From contig NC_008609.1 in the NCBI RefSeq assembly GCF_000015045.1, forward strand, positions 2,952,001 through 3,016,000: a DNA stretch of 64,000 bases, read 5' to 3'. The translations under genes were made by a program, and so were the position numbers. Below, piece by piece: positions 20,016 through 29,238 of this stretch. The notes under the pieces are model-generated. The model saw nothing but the letters and a program-made list of their open reading frames with translations. It did no database searches and was not told the DNA's origin. How positions within the stretch are numbered: position 1 is the stretch's first letter; each line of letters starts with the position of its first letter. The stretch is from Pelobacter propionicus DSM 2379. GTDB lineage: Bacteria; Desulfobacterota; Desulfuromonadia; Geobacterales; Pseudopelobacteraceae.

Positions 20016-21350
20016 TCAGTCACTGGTCACCTGGACATAAATGCCATGGGGGGAGGGGGTCTTGTGGAAGTGACTGCGAATGAGCAGAATACCGGCCATA
20101 TCCAGCACTGTACCACGCTGCATGAGCAGAACCCCCGCCCCACTCTCTACGTCACGGCTGATCTGCATCCCCGGAATGAGATCCTTGGGCTCCAGCTCCA
20201 GTTCGGAAGCCAGCCCGGATTTCCTTCCCTCGAAATAGATGGTCCTGGTGATTCCCTGAAACTTCGTCACCAGATGGGGGTCGAGCAGGGTCCCGCCGTG
20301 GAAGCGGGCTGTCATCAACGCAAAATCGGCGCGGTGTTTTTCCACCGATCGCGCGCTCCTCTCGATGAGATCGGCAATGGCGATCAGTCGCGCTCCCAGG
20401 GGAATCCGCTCGCCCTCCAGTCCATCGGGAAATCCCTGGCCATCGAAGGTTTCATGGTGGCTGCGTACCAGCAGAGCGACCTCCGCGAGCTCTTCGACCC
20501 TGGAGACCAACTCTTCGCCGCGAAGCGGATGCCGACGGTATTCCCGTGCCTCGCTTTCGGACATGTCCTCCATGCTTTTGTTCAATTCAGCGACCAGGGT
20601 TCCGAACTTGCCGGTATCATGGAGCAACGCGGCCAACCGGAACCGGGTTATGGTCTCGGCATCGAGCCCCATCTTGCGGGCAACATCGGCAACCAGGGTG
20701 CTTACGGTGCGGGCATGAACCGCGTTTGAGCCCCCCATGATCTCAAAAAAACCGTCGAATGCCTGAAGAACAACTGCCACCGGCTTCTTCAGGCTGAGCT
20801 CTTTCAGCGCTTGGCTCTGCTCACGAATGGTCGAGGTACTCTGCAGCAGACGTTTCTTGAGGTTTTCGGTCCACACCTCCATCTCGCTGTTCTGCTGCCT
20901 GATGACTTCATTCAGTCGACGATTCTGGGATTCATGGGTATACAGCTCAACGGCGTCATGGATGGCTTGCGCTAGCTCCTCGTTATTCCACGGCTTGGTC
21001 ATGTAACGCCAGGCTCCCCCTCTGTTGATGGCGTCAACAGCAGCCGACACATCGGCATACCCGGTCAGAATGATCCGCACCGCATCCGGCCTGACAAGCC
21101 GCGCCTTTTCCAAAAACTGGGCGCCGTTCATTCCCGGCATCCGTTGATCCGATACAATTACTCCCAGGTTGGCGAGTGTAGGCAGAAGATTCAGCCCTTC
21201 CTCCCCTGAACCGGCGGTAACGACTTCCATATCCTTCTCATCCATCAAAAGACGCCGAAGCGACGTCAGTATGTACTCTTCGTCATCGACCAGCAGGACC
21301 GAAATCGGCCCCTGCCCGGCCTGATGCGTTTCATCCATATCCATAGCCAT
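20016..21350 (-). CDS. RpfG-like REC-HD-GYP cyclic-di-GMP phosphodiesterase
   Basis: This 444-residue response regulator would hydrolyse cyclic di-GMP in the cytoplasm. It has a receiver (LLVDDEEYIL, VIVSDQRMPG, MTKPWNN), a helical linker, and an HD-GYP-type domain with LLHDTGKFG (about 245-253) and HHETFDGQGFPDGLEGERIP. The family GYP motif reads GFP here, a variant that may affect partner recognition. A C-terminal extension of about 90 residues follows. The first 20 bases overlap the end of the upstream REC-PAS gene, showing translational coupling. The cognate kinase is likely one of the neighbours. Confidence 0.9.
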   Translation of the reverse strand: MAMDMDETHQAGQGPISVLLVDDEEYILTSLRRLLMDEKDMEVVTAGSGEEGLNLLPTLANLGVIVSDQRMPGMNGAQFLEKARLVRPDAVRIILTGYADVSAAVDAINRGGAWRYMTKPWNNEELAQAIHDAVELYTHESQNRRLNEVIRQQNSEMEVWTENLKKRLLQSTSTIREQSQALKELSLKKPVAVVLQAFDGFFEIMGGSNAVHARTVSTLVADVARKMGLDAETITRFRLAALLHDTGKFGTLVAELNKSMEDMSESEAREYRRHPLRGEELVSRVEELAEVALLVRSHHETFDGQGFPDGLEGERIPLGARLIAIADLIERSARSVEKHRADFALMTARFHGGTLLDPHLVTKFQGITRTIYFEGRKSGLASELELEPKDLIPGMQISRDVESGAGVLLMQRGTVLDMAGILLIRSHFHKTPSPHGIYVQVTSD

Positions 21351-22188
21351 ATCCGGCTCCTCCGGACGTCATAGTATCCTTCATCAGCGCAATTACGATC
21401 GCCCGCTGATCCCCCTGTTCAATCCGCGTCAGGAACGCTCGGCAGGCGCCGCTGGGCAACTCCACCGAACATGTGCACCCCGAATTGTAATCCAACTGCA
21501 CAATGGATTGGACCAGATGCCGGGGGAACATGGTAGCCAGGTCACGACCGATTAGATCTTCTCGATCGACACCCAGCATCTCGGCTCCAAGGGCGTTGCA
21601 CTGGACGACCATGCCGTATCCGTCCGCCCCCACGACCCCTATCGGCAGCGCGTCCACCACGCCCTGAAAACCGTGAAGGGCGCGGCTCTTCAGCAGCACT
21701 TCCTTGACACGCTCGTCCACCATGTCATTCAGATGGTCGTTGATTCTCCGCAATTCTTCGTTGGCAGCCATCAGATCCGTCACAAGTTGACGGTTTCTGG
21801 CCCGCAATTCGTAGCGTTCCAGCGCCTCGCGGACGGTACAGAGCAGGTCATCATCGTTCCACGGCTTGGCGATGAACTTGTAGATCCGCCCCAGGTTGAT
21901 GGAAGCCACGATGGCGGCCAGGTCGGCATAACCGGAGAGGATCATCCGTTCCGTATCGGGCCAACGACGACAGACCTCGCTCAAGAACTCGACGCCGTGC
22001 ATGCCGGACATGCGGTAGTCCGAAATAACCAACCGGAACGGACCGTGCTGTTCCAGAATCTCCAACCCATCCCCCCCGGAACCGGCGGTGAAGATCTCGT
22101 ACTCTTCATCCAGAAAGAGCCGTTCCAGTGACCGGAGCACGTTCCGTTCGTCATCGACCAGAAGTATGCGGATTGGTTCGGGATCCAT
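21331..22188 (-). CDS. REC-PAS response regulator
   Basis: This 285-residue protein has an N-terminal receiver ([26 protein letters not shown]), a coiled coil and a C-terminal PAS domain (ALPIGVVGADGYGMVVQCN). No output enzyme is seen, so it may pass on signals by protein contact. The ATG at 22188 is preferred for its GGGGAG ribosome-binding site and because the receiver starts at once. The C-terminus ends in an odd GYGYGYG run, encoded where the reading frame overlaps the next gene's MAMDMD start. Confidence 0.85.
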   Translation of the reverse strand: MDPEPIRILLVDDERNVLRSLERLFLDEEYEIFTAGSGGDGLEILEQHGPFRLVISDYRMSGMHGVEFLSEVCRRWPDTERMILSGYADLAAIVASINLGRIYKFIAKPWNDDDLLCTVREALERYELRARNRQLVTDLMAANEELRRINDHLNDMVDERVKEVLLKSRALHGFQGVVDALPIGVVGADGYGMVVQCNALGAEMLGVDREDLIGRDLATMFPRHLVQSIVQLDYNSGCTCSVELPSGACRAFLTRIEQGDQRAIVIALMKDTMTSGGAGYGYGYG

Positions 22189-22241
22189 CTTTGTTCTCTC
22201 CCCGTCCATCGGCAATGCGCCGAGAGTTCCATCCCATGCGT

Positions 22242-23945
22242 TTATACCGGGACATCTCCCCCAGCCTCACCGTCCAGGACAGCCCGGACCTTCACGGCCA
22301 GCTCGGTTGGAGTCAGCGGCTTCATAAGCAGATGTTCGCCATGGTCCAGCAGCCTTCGTCCATGGACGAGATCATGGGGGTAACCGCTGGAAAATATGAT
22401 TTTACAGTCGTTGCGCATTTCTCTGATCTCAGAGGCCGCCTCCCGGCCATTCTTGTTCGGCAGAATGACATCCATCAGCACCAGGTCGATCTCATGCATC
22501 TGTTCACGAAACAGGTCGACCGCCTCCTGCCCATCCCGCGCAAGCAGCACCCCGTATCCCAGTTCCGTCAGATACAGCTTCAGGTACTCCCTGATGGGCG
22601 CCTCATCGTCCACGACCAGAAGGGTCTCGCTTCCGCGTGCCATCTGCAAGGGCTTTGCGGGTAACGCGCACTCACTGCTCGCCTCCCCCTGCGCCAGCGG
22701 CAGGTATATCCTGAAGGTTGCGCCCTGTCCCGGCTCGCTGTAGACGGTAATATACCCGTCATGCTGCTGTACGATCCCGTAGATGATTGAGAGCCCCAGT
22801 CCGGTTCCCCGCCCGGTTTCCTTGGTGGTGAAAAACGGCTCGAAGATGCGCTGCCGGGTATCCCCATCCATACCGATACCGGAATCAGCCACCGTAATGG
22901 CCGCATACCACCCCGCTGTTCCATAACCGTGCGTTTTTATGAATACCTCATCCATATCCACGACATCAGTCCCGATGGAGAGTATGCCCCCCTTCGGCAT
23001 GGCGTCCCGCGCATTCGTGGCCAGATTCATCAGCACCTGCTCAATATGCCCCTGGTCGGCGAAAATGGGGACGCCTCCTTCCTTAAGGGACAGCATCAGT
23101 GTAATGTCTTCGCCGATGACTCTGCGGAGGAAGGTCTCCACATTCCTGATGCTGTTGTTAAGGTCGATCAGCTCCAGCTTCAGTTCCTCTTTCCTGCTGA
23201 ATGCAAGAAGGCTGCGGGTCAGGTTTTTGGCTCGCTCGACCGCGGCCAGAATCTGATCCATCCACTCCCGTTGTCGATCATCCTTGGCTAATTTCATCTG
23301 AACCAGGTACGCATATCCGACAACAACCGTCAGAATGTTGTTGAAATCATGGGCGATCCCCGTTGAAAACCGGCCGATTGCCTCCATCTTCTGCGCCTGG
23401 CGCAGCTGTTCCTCGGTGCGCTTCTGCTCGGCTATTTTCTGCTCCAGCTCCCTGTTGGTCTGCTCCAGTTCGGCCATCTTCTGTTCCAGCTTGTGGAACA
23501 GCACCTCACTGTACTCCTTGAGCAGCCCTTCGCCCCCGTGGGATTCTTCCGTGGAGGAATGCCTCCCCCCGTCACGGGAAGCGGTCAGCACATCCTGAAG
23601 GAGAGACAGCAGAGCCTCCGGTTCCTGGGGCTTGATCACAAACCGGTCAGCCCCCAGGCTCAGCGCCAACTCCTGATCCTTCTTCTCCGTATAGGTGGCG
23701 GTATAGAAAATGAACGGTATGCGCCTGAGACGGTCGTCGGACTTGCATTCCCGGCAAAATGTGTAGCCGTCCATCACCGGCATGAGGATGTCGGACACGA
23801 TCAGGTCCGGCGGATCGCTGCGGGCAGACTCAAGCGCTTCGGCACCGTTGCCGGCGGAACGCACCGCAAACCCGTTCCCCCTCAGCAGCACCTCCAGAAA
23901 ATAGCGGTTTTCGGCAATGTCGTCGACGATCAGAACGCTGTGCAT
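22242..23945 (-). CDS. Hybrid kinase: REC-HisKA-HATPase-REC
   Basis: This 567-residue soluble protein carries a receiver at each end. Order: receiver 1 ([25 protein letters not shown]), a coiled coil, HisKA with the histidine in [13 protein letters not shown], HATPase ([16 protein letters not shown]) and receiver 2 ([25 protein letters not shown]). The HDFNNI subtype of HisKA is typical of hybrid kinases with a C-terminal receiver. It starts 13 bases after the upstream single receiver gene and is probably part of the same transcript. The arrangement suggests a phosphorelay that begins from another kinase. Confidence 0.93.
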   Translation of the reverse strand: MHSVLIVDDIAENRYFLEVLLRGNGFAVRSAGNGAEALESARSDPPDLIVSDILMPVMDGYTFCRECKSDDRLRRIPFIFYTATYTEKKDQELALSLGADRFVIKPQEPEALLSLLQDVLTASRDGGRHSSTEESHGGEGLLKEYSEVLFHKLEQKMAELEQTNRELEQKIAEQKRTEEQLRQAQKMEAIGRFSTGIAHDFNNILTVVVGYAYLVQMKLAKDDRQREWMDQILAAVERAKNLTRSLLAFSRKEELKLELIDLNNSIRNVETFLRRVIGEDITLMLSLKEGGVPIFADQGHIEQVLMNLATNARDAMPKGGILSIGTDVVDMDEVFIKTHGYGTAGWYAAITVADSGIGMDGDTRQRIFEPFFTTKETGRGTGLGLSIIYGIVQQHDGYITVYSEPGQGATFRIYLPLAQGEASSECALPAKPLQMARGSETLLVVDDEAPIREYLKLYLTELGYGVLLARDGQEAVDLFREQMHEIDLVLMDVILPNKNGREAASEIREMRNDCKIIFSSGYPHDLVHGRRLLDHGEHLLMKPLTPTELAVKVRAVLDGEAGGDVPV

Positions 23946-23957
23946 GAGCTCGTGACC

Positions 23958-24335
23958 TCACTCTTCCCGGCAGGCTAGATGCTGCTCCACCTGCCGCATG
24001 AAGGTATCGGGATTAATCGGTTTTTCGATATAGCCGTTGCATCCCGCGCTGAGCGCCTTGTCCCGGTCGCCGGCCATGGCGTAGGAGGTGACCGCCACGA
24101 TGGGAATCCCGGCCAGATCGGGATTGGCGCGCAGTTTCCGGGCAACGCTATAGCCATCCATGTGGGGAAGCTGGATATCCAGCAGGATCAGGTCCGGTCG
24201 CAGTTGAGCGGCGCTGTCGATTCCCTCCTGTCCATCCATGGCCGCGCTCACCTCATAGCCATGCTTTTCCATGAGAAACTTTACCAGATACAGGTTCTGC
24301 TCGTTGTCTTCGATATAGAGAATCTTTTTTTTCAT
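23958..24335 (-). CDS. Single-domain response regulator
   Basis: This 125-residue CheY-like receiver has LYIEDNEQNL, LILLDIQLPHMDG and IEKPINP, so the phospho-acceptor aspartate and lysine are present. There is no output domain. It overlaps the upstream MASE1 kinase gene by four bases (ATGA) and is probably the direct phosphate acceptor of that kinase. Its subtype is close to DivK. Confidence 0.93.
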   Translation of the reverse strand: MKKKILYIEDNEQNLYLVKFLMEKHGYEVSAAMDGQEGIDSAAQLRPDLILLDIQLPHMDGYSVARKLRANPDLAGIPIVAVTSYAMAGDRDKALSAGCNGYIEKPINPDTFMRQVEQHLACREE

Positions 24336-26911
24336 ACGGGATTCCTTTCAAGGGGAAGCGTGAAGGCAAAAGTGCTCCCCTTCCCCGGACTGCTTTCGAC
24401 CCGGATCTCGCCCCCCATCAACTCCACCAGTTTCTTGCTGATGGAGAGCCCCAGGCCGGTCCCTTCGTATTTGCGGCTCAGGCCGGTGTCGACCTGATGG
24501 AATGGTTTGAACAGACGCTCCAGCTCCTCGTCCTTGATGCCGATGCCGCTGTCGCGTACGCTGGTCAGGAAGGCGTCTCCTTCACGGCCGCAGCTGACGC
24601 GGACGCCTCCCTGCTCCGTGAACTTGAGCGCGTTGCTGAGCAGGTTGAGCAGAACCTGCTCCACCCGGCGCGCATCTCCGCTGATGTTCCCCACCTGTTC
24701 CGCCAGGTCGCAGGAGAGATCGAGTCCCTTCTTCTCCGCCAGGGGGCGCACGCTCTGGACAACCTTGAGAATCGACTCGCGGAGGTCGAACGGCTCATGC
24801 TCCACCTTCAGCTGTCCCGCCTCGATCTTGGAGATGTCCAGCACGTCGCTGATCAGGGAGAGCAGGTGATTGGCGCTGTTTTTTACCATGCCGAGCTGCT
24901 TGGCCTGTTCGTCGTTGATCGGGCCGCTCAATCCCTGCAGCAGTATGCCGGTGAAACCGATGATCGAGTTGAGCGGGGTGCGCAGCTCATGGGACATGGT
25001 GGCAAGAAAGGCCGATTTCAAATGGTCGGCGGATTCGGCCCTCTCCTTGGCCCATGCCAGTTCGTCCAGCGTCCGCCGCAACGCTTGCTCCGTATGCACC
25101 AACTGGGTGATGTCGATACCGATGGAGAGGATTTCCGCGACAGAGCCGTCAGGTGCGAGGATTGGCTTGTTGGTCCAGGCAACCCAGACCAGTTCCCCGT
25201 TCTTGCGCAGATTCTCGTTAATATTGTGGGCGTACGCTTCCGGATGGGAAACGATATCCGTTGCCAGGGATGTGAGCTCGTGGCCGGTGGAATCCGCGGG
25301 AGGAATCAGCGTGCCGATGATGCTGCGCCCCAGGACCTCCTCTTCACGATACCCGAAAAAGGACTGGGCGAAGCGGTTGAAGAAGATGATCCTCCCATCC
25401 GGCAGCCAACGCAGGATGACGCAGTTGGCGCTCTCCACGAGATCCCGATACTGCGCCTCGCGTTCGATGAGGATCCGCTCGGCCCTGTTACGCTCTTCGA
25501 TCTCCCTCGTCAGCCGTTCATTGGCATCCTGAAGCTCCGACGTCCTCGCCCTGACCAGGTTTTCCAGGTTTTCCTGATAGACCCGCAGGCTGTCTTCGGC
25601 ACGCTTGCGTTCGGTGATGTCCTCCACGAAACCTTCCAGATCCGCCTCGTTCTCCGTGGCGCCGCGCAACAGCCGCATATACAGGTTGGCGATGAATTCC
25701 GAACCATCCCTGCGGCGGTAGGCGATCTCCTCCCTGACATAGGTCAGTGAGTCGCGCGCACGGGCTATGATGGCGTTCCTCTGGTCGGGACAGATGAAGA
25801 GCTGGCGTGAAATATCCCGCGCGTCCATGATCATCTCCCGGGGAGACGAGTAGCGGAACATGGTGGCAAGGGTCCCGTTGACACTGGTGAATCTGCCCTC
25901 AATGCTGGACTGGAATATGCCGATGGGCGCTTTCTCGAAGATGTTCCTGAATTTTTCCTCCGAGGCGCGCAGCGCCTCCTCCACCAGATTGCGGGCATTG
26001 ACAAGCGTCGACAGAAGCAGGGTGGATATGGATGCCACACCCAGATAGGATTGAAGAAAAAGAAGTGAATAATTCAGGTTAGTAACGCTGAAGGGACCGA
26101 GCCCCGTAACGGTCCATGCCAGGAAACTCAGCATAACCAAGGTGACGGTAACGGCGGTTTCGAACTGTCCGAAGCGAAGGGCTGTCCAGAACAGAATGAG
26201 AAAAATCAGGTATCCCACCGGGATGTTCAACAGGAACACAACCGCTTCGACGAGCACGAGAAGAGCGAGAAGAGCTACAGCCTCCCCTATCCTCTTCTTG
26301 TCCCGGAGAAGAGAGCAGCGTTTTTCCCAGGTGAGGAACAGCGGGGCAAAGATGAGAACACCGACCGCGTCCCCCAACCACCAGGTCAGCCAGATCTGGC
26401 CGTAACGCAGCCAATGGCCACTGTAGAGGGAGAAGCTGACGGTTCCAATGGTCGCGCTGATCAGCGGACTTGCCACTGCGGCCAGGAGAATAAAACGAAC
26501 TGCATCAGGAGTGCTGTCGAAGGGAGAGGTGGCGGGTATGAAGCGACGAACGAGATACGCGCCGCACAGGGCTGCCAGGGCATTTCCGGTTGCTGTGCCC
26601 ATTGCCGCCACAAAAGCAGGCATCGATGGAGAAAAACCGGGGGAGAGCACGAAAAGGTTGGCCAGGAAAGCTCCGAGAAAAACGCCGGGCCAGACGCGAT
26701 GGCCTAAAAGAAGAAAAGCAGCCAGGGCAATGCCGGCCGGCGGCCACACTGCCGTGGCATTTGTCTGCTCAAAGGCGAGCAGAAAACCGAGCAGCGCCGT
26801 TACCAGATAGGCAAGGGCAACGCCAAGGCTCTGAATCGGGGTAACGCGCACATTCACGGTCGATCCCTGGCGCCCCCTGGATGGGCGCTGGCATTTGGCT
26901 GGAGCAGGCAT
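24332..26911 (-). CDS. MASE1-PAS-PAS histidine kinase
   Basis: This 859-residue membrane kinase begins with a MASE1 integral-membrane sensor (about residues 25-310, some eight hydrophobic segments, with the typical AVWPPAGIALAAFLLLG element). Two PAS domains follow (about 325-440 and 480-610), the first ending EDITERK, then HisKA with the histidine in TMSHELRTPLNSI and a HATPase domain ([14 protein letters not shown]). MASE1 sensors are usually orphan input modules with unknown ligands. The gene is coupled to the single receiver downstream through an ATGA overlap, giving a likely cognate pair. The start at 26911 has only a weak ribosome-binding site, and a start nearer the first TM cannot be excluded. 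Confidence 0.92.
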   Translation of the reverse strand: MPAPAKCQRPSRGRQGSTVNVRVTPIQSLGVALAYLVTALLGFLLAFEQTNATAVWPPAGIALAAFLLLGHRVWPGVFLGAFLANLFVLSPGFSPSMPAFVAAMGTATGNALAALCGAYLVRRFIPATSPFDSTPDAVRFILLAAVASPLISATIGTVSFSLYSGHWLRYGQIWLTWWLGDAVGVLIFAPLFLTWEKRCSLLRDKKRIGEAVALLALLVLVEAVVFLLNIPVGYLIFLILFWTALRFGQFETAVTVTLVMLSFLAWTVTGLGPFSVTNLNYSLLFLQSYLGVASISTLLLSTLVNARNLVEEALRASEEKFRNIFEKAPIGIFQSSIEGRFTSVNGTLATMFRYSSPREMIMDARDISRQLFICPDQRNAIIARARDSLTYVREEIAYRRRDGSEFIANLYMRLLRGATENEADLEGFVEDITERKRAEDSLRVYQENLENLVRARTSELQDANERLTREIEERNRAERILIEREAQYRDLVESANCVILRWLPDGRIIFFNRFAQSFFGYREEEVLGRSIIGTLIPPADSTGHELTSLATDIVSHPEAYAHNINENLRKNGELVWVAWTNKPILAPDGSVAEILSIGIDITQLVHTEQALRRTLDELAWAKERAESADHLKSAFLATMSHELRTPLNSIIGFTGILLQGLSGPINDEQAKQLGMVKNSANHLLSLISDVLDISKIEAGQLKVEHEPFDLRESILKVVQSVRPLAEKKGLDLSCDLAEQVGNISGDARRVEQVLLNLLSNALKFTEQGGVRVSCGREGDAFLTSVRDSGIGIKDEELERLFKPFHQVDTGLSRKYEGTGLGLSISKKLVELMGGEIRVESSPGKGSTFAFTLPLERNPV

Positions 26912-27007
26912 GGGAAACCCTATAACAGACTAATGTTTGTTGCAACCAAAATTCGGCACAGGGGGGCCGCTTGCTCGCTCCGGATCCCCGATCCCGTGGT
27001 GCTGGAA

Positions 27008-27445
27008 TCAGGTCGGCTGTTTGTTCCACCCCAGCCAGTAATCGCCCAGCGCCCCGATCATCCTGACGAATTCGTCCAGGTCCAGCGGCTTGACCAGGTA
27101 GCTATTGGCATGGTTTTCGGAGGCTCTGAGCATGTCCTTATCGGCATCCGATGTACTCAGAACCACCACCGGAATCGAAGCCAGCCTCGGCTCGGCCTTG
27201 ATGTTCCCGAGCAACTCCAGGCCGTCGACCTTGGGAAGCCGCAGGTCCAGCAGAATCAGGTGCGGTCGGGGATGCGGCAGGCGGCTCCATTGCCCCTGGC
27301 CGCCCAGATACTCCAGGGCTGCCTGACCGTCACATACATGTTCCAGCCGGTTGGCGACGCGAAACCCCTCCAGACTGCGCCTGACGATCTCGGCATGGGC
27401 CTGGTCATCCTCAACCAGCAGAATGACGAAGGGGTCATCCCGCAT
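27008..27445 (-). CDS. Rcp1-type single-domain response regulator
   Basis: This 145-residue receiver has LLVEDDQAHAE, LILLDLRLPKVDG and LVKPLDL. The extended loop before the phospho-acceptor strand (GGQGQWSRLPHPRP) is typical of the Rcp1/phytochrome-partner subgroup. An ATG at 27445 overlaps the stop of the upstream kinase by one base and has an AAGGAG ribosome-binding site. It is most likely the partner of the kinase at 27445-29175. Confidence 0.92.
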   Translation of the reverse strand: MRDDPFVILLVEDDQAHAEIVRRSLEGFRVANRLEHVCDGQAALEYLGGQGQWSRLPHPRPHLILLDLRLPKVDGLELLGNIKAEPRLASIPVVVLSTSDADKDMLRASENHANSYLVKPLDLDEFVRMIGALGDYWLGWNKQPT

Positions 27446-29175
27446 CACTGTTCTCCTTCAGGCAAGAGCGCTCCCGGCAGGGTAAAGCTGAAGCATGAAC
27501 CGCTCCCCCTGCCCGGCGAATCCACCCAGATCCTGCCGTTGTATTTTTCCACGATCCGCTTGACCATGGCCAATCCCAACCCAACACCGACACTCTGCTG
27601 ATCCAGCTTGTCGAACATGCCGAATACCCTACCCTGATACTCCGGAGCAATGCCGATGCCGTTATCCCTGACAAAGAAGATAACCTCTCCCTCCTGACGC
27701 GCAATGCCCAGTTCGATCAGGGGGGCCGGCTGGTCGCCCATGTACTTGACGGCATTGTCCAAAAGGTTCTGCCAGATCTGGACCAGCCGTGGCCGATCAC
27801 CCATCAACGGCTGATCCACGTCCGCCACGCGCACCCCCACCCTCTGGTCGACGATGTGCCCCGCCAGCAGCGACAACGACTCACTGGCCAGTTCCCGGAA
27901 CGTCATCCGCTGCGCCGGATTCTCCCGCCGGCCGATGCGCGACAGTTCCAGAAGTTCCACGAGCAGTTCTTCCATCTTGTCGGCGGCGGTATGGATGAAA
28001 TGCAGATCCTGCCCGATCCTCTTGGAATCAACGGCCTCCATGTCCTGCTCCAGATACCCCAGAAAACTCTTGATGGTCACCAGCGGGCCGCGCAGGTCAT
28101 GGGAAACCGTGTAGATGAACTGTTCGATCTCGTCGTTCTTGCACCTGAGCATCTCGTCAGCCAGGTAGCGATTATGTACGTCCAGACAGGAGCCGATGTA
28201 GCCACAAAAAGCCCCCGAGGCGTCATGGCGTGGGTGCCCCTGGTCCAGGAGCCAGCGATAGTCGCCACCGTGGTGGAGCTGACGGTATTCCATGGAAAAG
28301 GGACGACGTGCCTCGAAGGCTTCCCGGTAGGTGCCGAGACAGCGGTCGGCATCATCGGGGTGAACCCTCTCGGCCCAGCCATCGCCCAGTTCCTGCTCCA
28401 GGGGGCGGCCGGTGAAGGAGAGCCAGGTTTCGTTGAACCAGGTACACTTGCCGTCTGGCCCGGACATCCAGAGCATGGCCGGCGAGCTGTTGGCAATCAT
28501 ATCGAAGAGTTCCCGCGACTCCCGCAGCTCTCCCAGCATCTTTTCCAGCTTCACCAGGATCACCGCCAGCCCCCAGCCGGCAACTCCCACCAGCGACAGC
28601 AGGGCGGTGAAAGCCACGTTGGCGTTGCCCTGGAGAGGTTCACGACTGAACATGCTCGACAGCTGCATGGCGACGGTCAGCACCTGGAACAGCAGGTTGA
28701 GCAGCAATGTGGCCAGCGCCACCCTTTCCATGCCGGTACATCGTTTCCCCCCCGTGACCAGCGAGAACATGGCGCCGGTCAGCCAGAACGCCATGAAGGA
28801 GCGCATGACGACCACGCGCCATGCCATATCCGGCCTCACCAGGGCAAACCAGGAAAAGAGCGCGCTGAACAGGAGCAGCGACGCGGCGATGACGAGGCGG
28901 GGCGCTTTGCTCCCGCGATGGAGCGATGTCCCCCACCAGATGAGGCAGAAGAAGAAGGCGAACAGCAGGTTGCCGACGATCAGGGAGAAGAAGAGCGGAA
29001 TGACATCCCGGAGACCGACCAGAAAACTTCCCAGGCCACAGCTCAGCATGCCGATTGCCCAGAGCAGCATGGGCCGTCCGGGGGAGAAGAAGCGCCAGAT
29101 CAGCAGCATGGCGATGCCGAATGAGCAGCAAAGTACTCCCAGCGCTATCAGCATGGTGATGGTATCGAGCAACAT
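27445..29175 (-). CDS. 7TM-PAS histidine kinase
   Basis: This 576-residue membrane kinase has about seven hydrophobic segments in residues 1-205, a PAS domain with a PAS_3-type HPDD motif (about 220-340), HisKA with the histidine in TVSHDLRGPLVTI, and HATPase (DNGIG, GVGLGLAMVK). The kinase core is close to that of the gene at 31812-34694, so the two cores are paralogous. The ATG at 29175 is chosen for the GGAGAGG ribosome-binding site; a GTG at 29193 is the alternative. The membrane part resembles no named sensor domain I can state with certainty. Confidence 0.9.
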   Translation of the reverse strand: MLLDTITMLIALGVLCCSFGIAMLLIWRFFSPGRPMLLWAIGMLSCGLGSFLVGLRDVIPLFFSLIVGNLLFAFFFCLIWWGTSLHRGSKAPRLVIAASLLLFSALFSWFALVRPDMAWRVVVMRSFMAFWLTGAMFSLVTGGKRCTGMERVALATLLLNLLFQVLTVAMQLSSMFSREPLQGNANVAFTALLSLVGVAGWGLAVILVKLEKMLGELRESRELFDMIANSSPAMLWMSGPDGKCTWFNETWLSFTGRPLEQELGDGWAERVHPDDADRCLGTYREAFEARRPFSMEYRQLHHGGDYRWLLDQGHPRHDASGAFCGYIGSCLDVHNRYLADEMLRCKNDEIEQFIYTVSHDLRGPLVTIKSFLGYLEQDMEAVDSKRIGQDLHFIHTAADKMEELLVELLELSRIGRRENPAQRMTFRELASESLSLLAGHIVDQRVGVRVADVDQPLMGDRPRLVQIWQNLLDNAVKYMGDQPAPLIELGIARQEGEVIFFVRDNGIGIAPEYQGRVFGMFDKLDQQSVGVGLGLAMVKRIVEKYNGRIWVDSPGRGSGSCFSFTLPGALLPEGEQ

Positions 29176-29238
29176 GGGTAAGCACCTCTCCACGAATCAG
29201 GGCCTTTAGGGCAGAGCGGGACGCATCTTACCGGTTGC

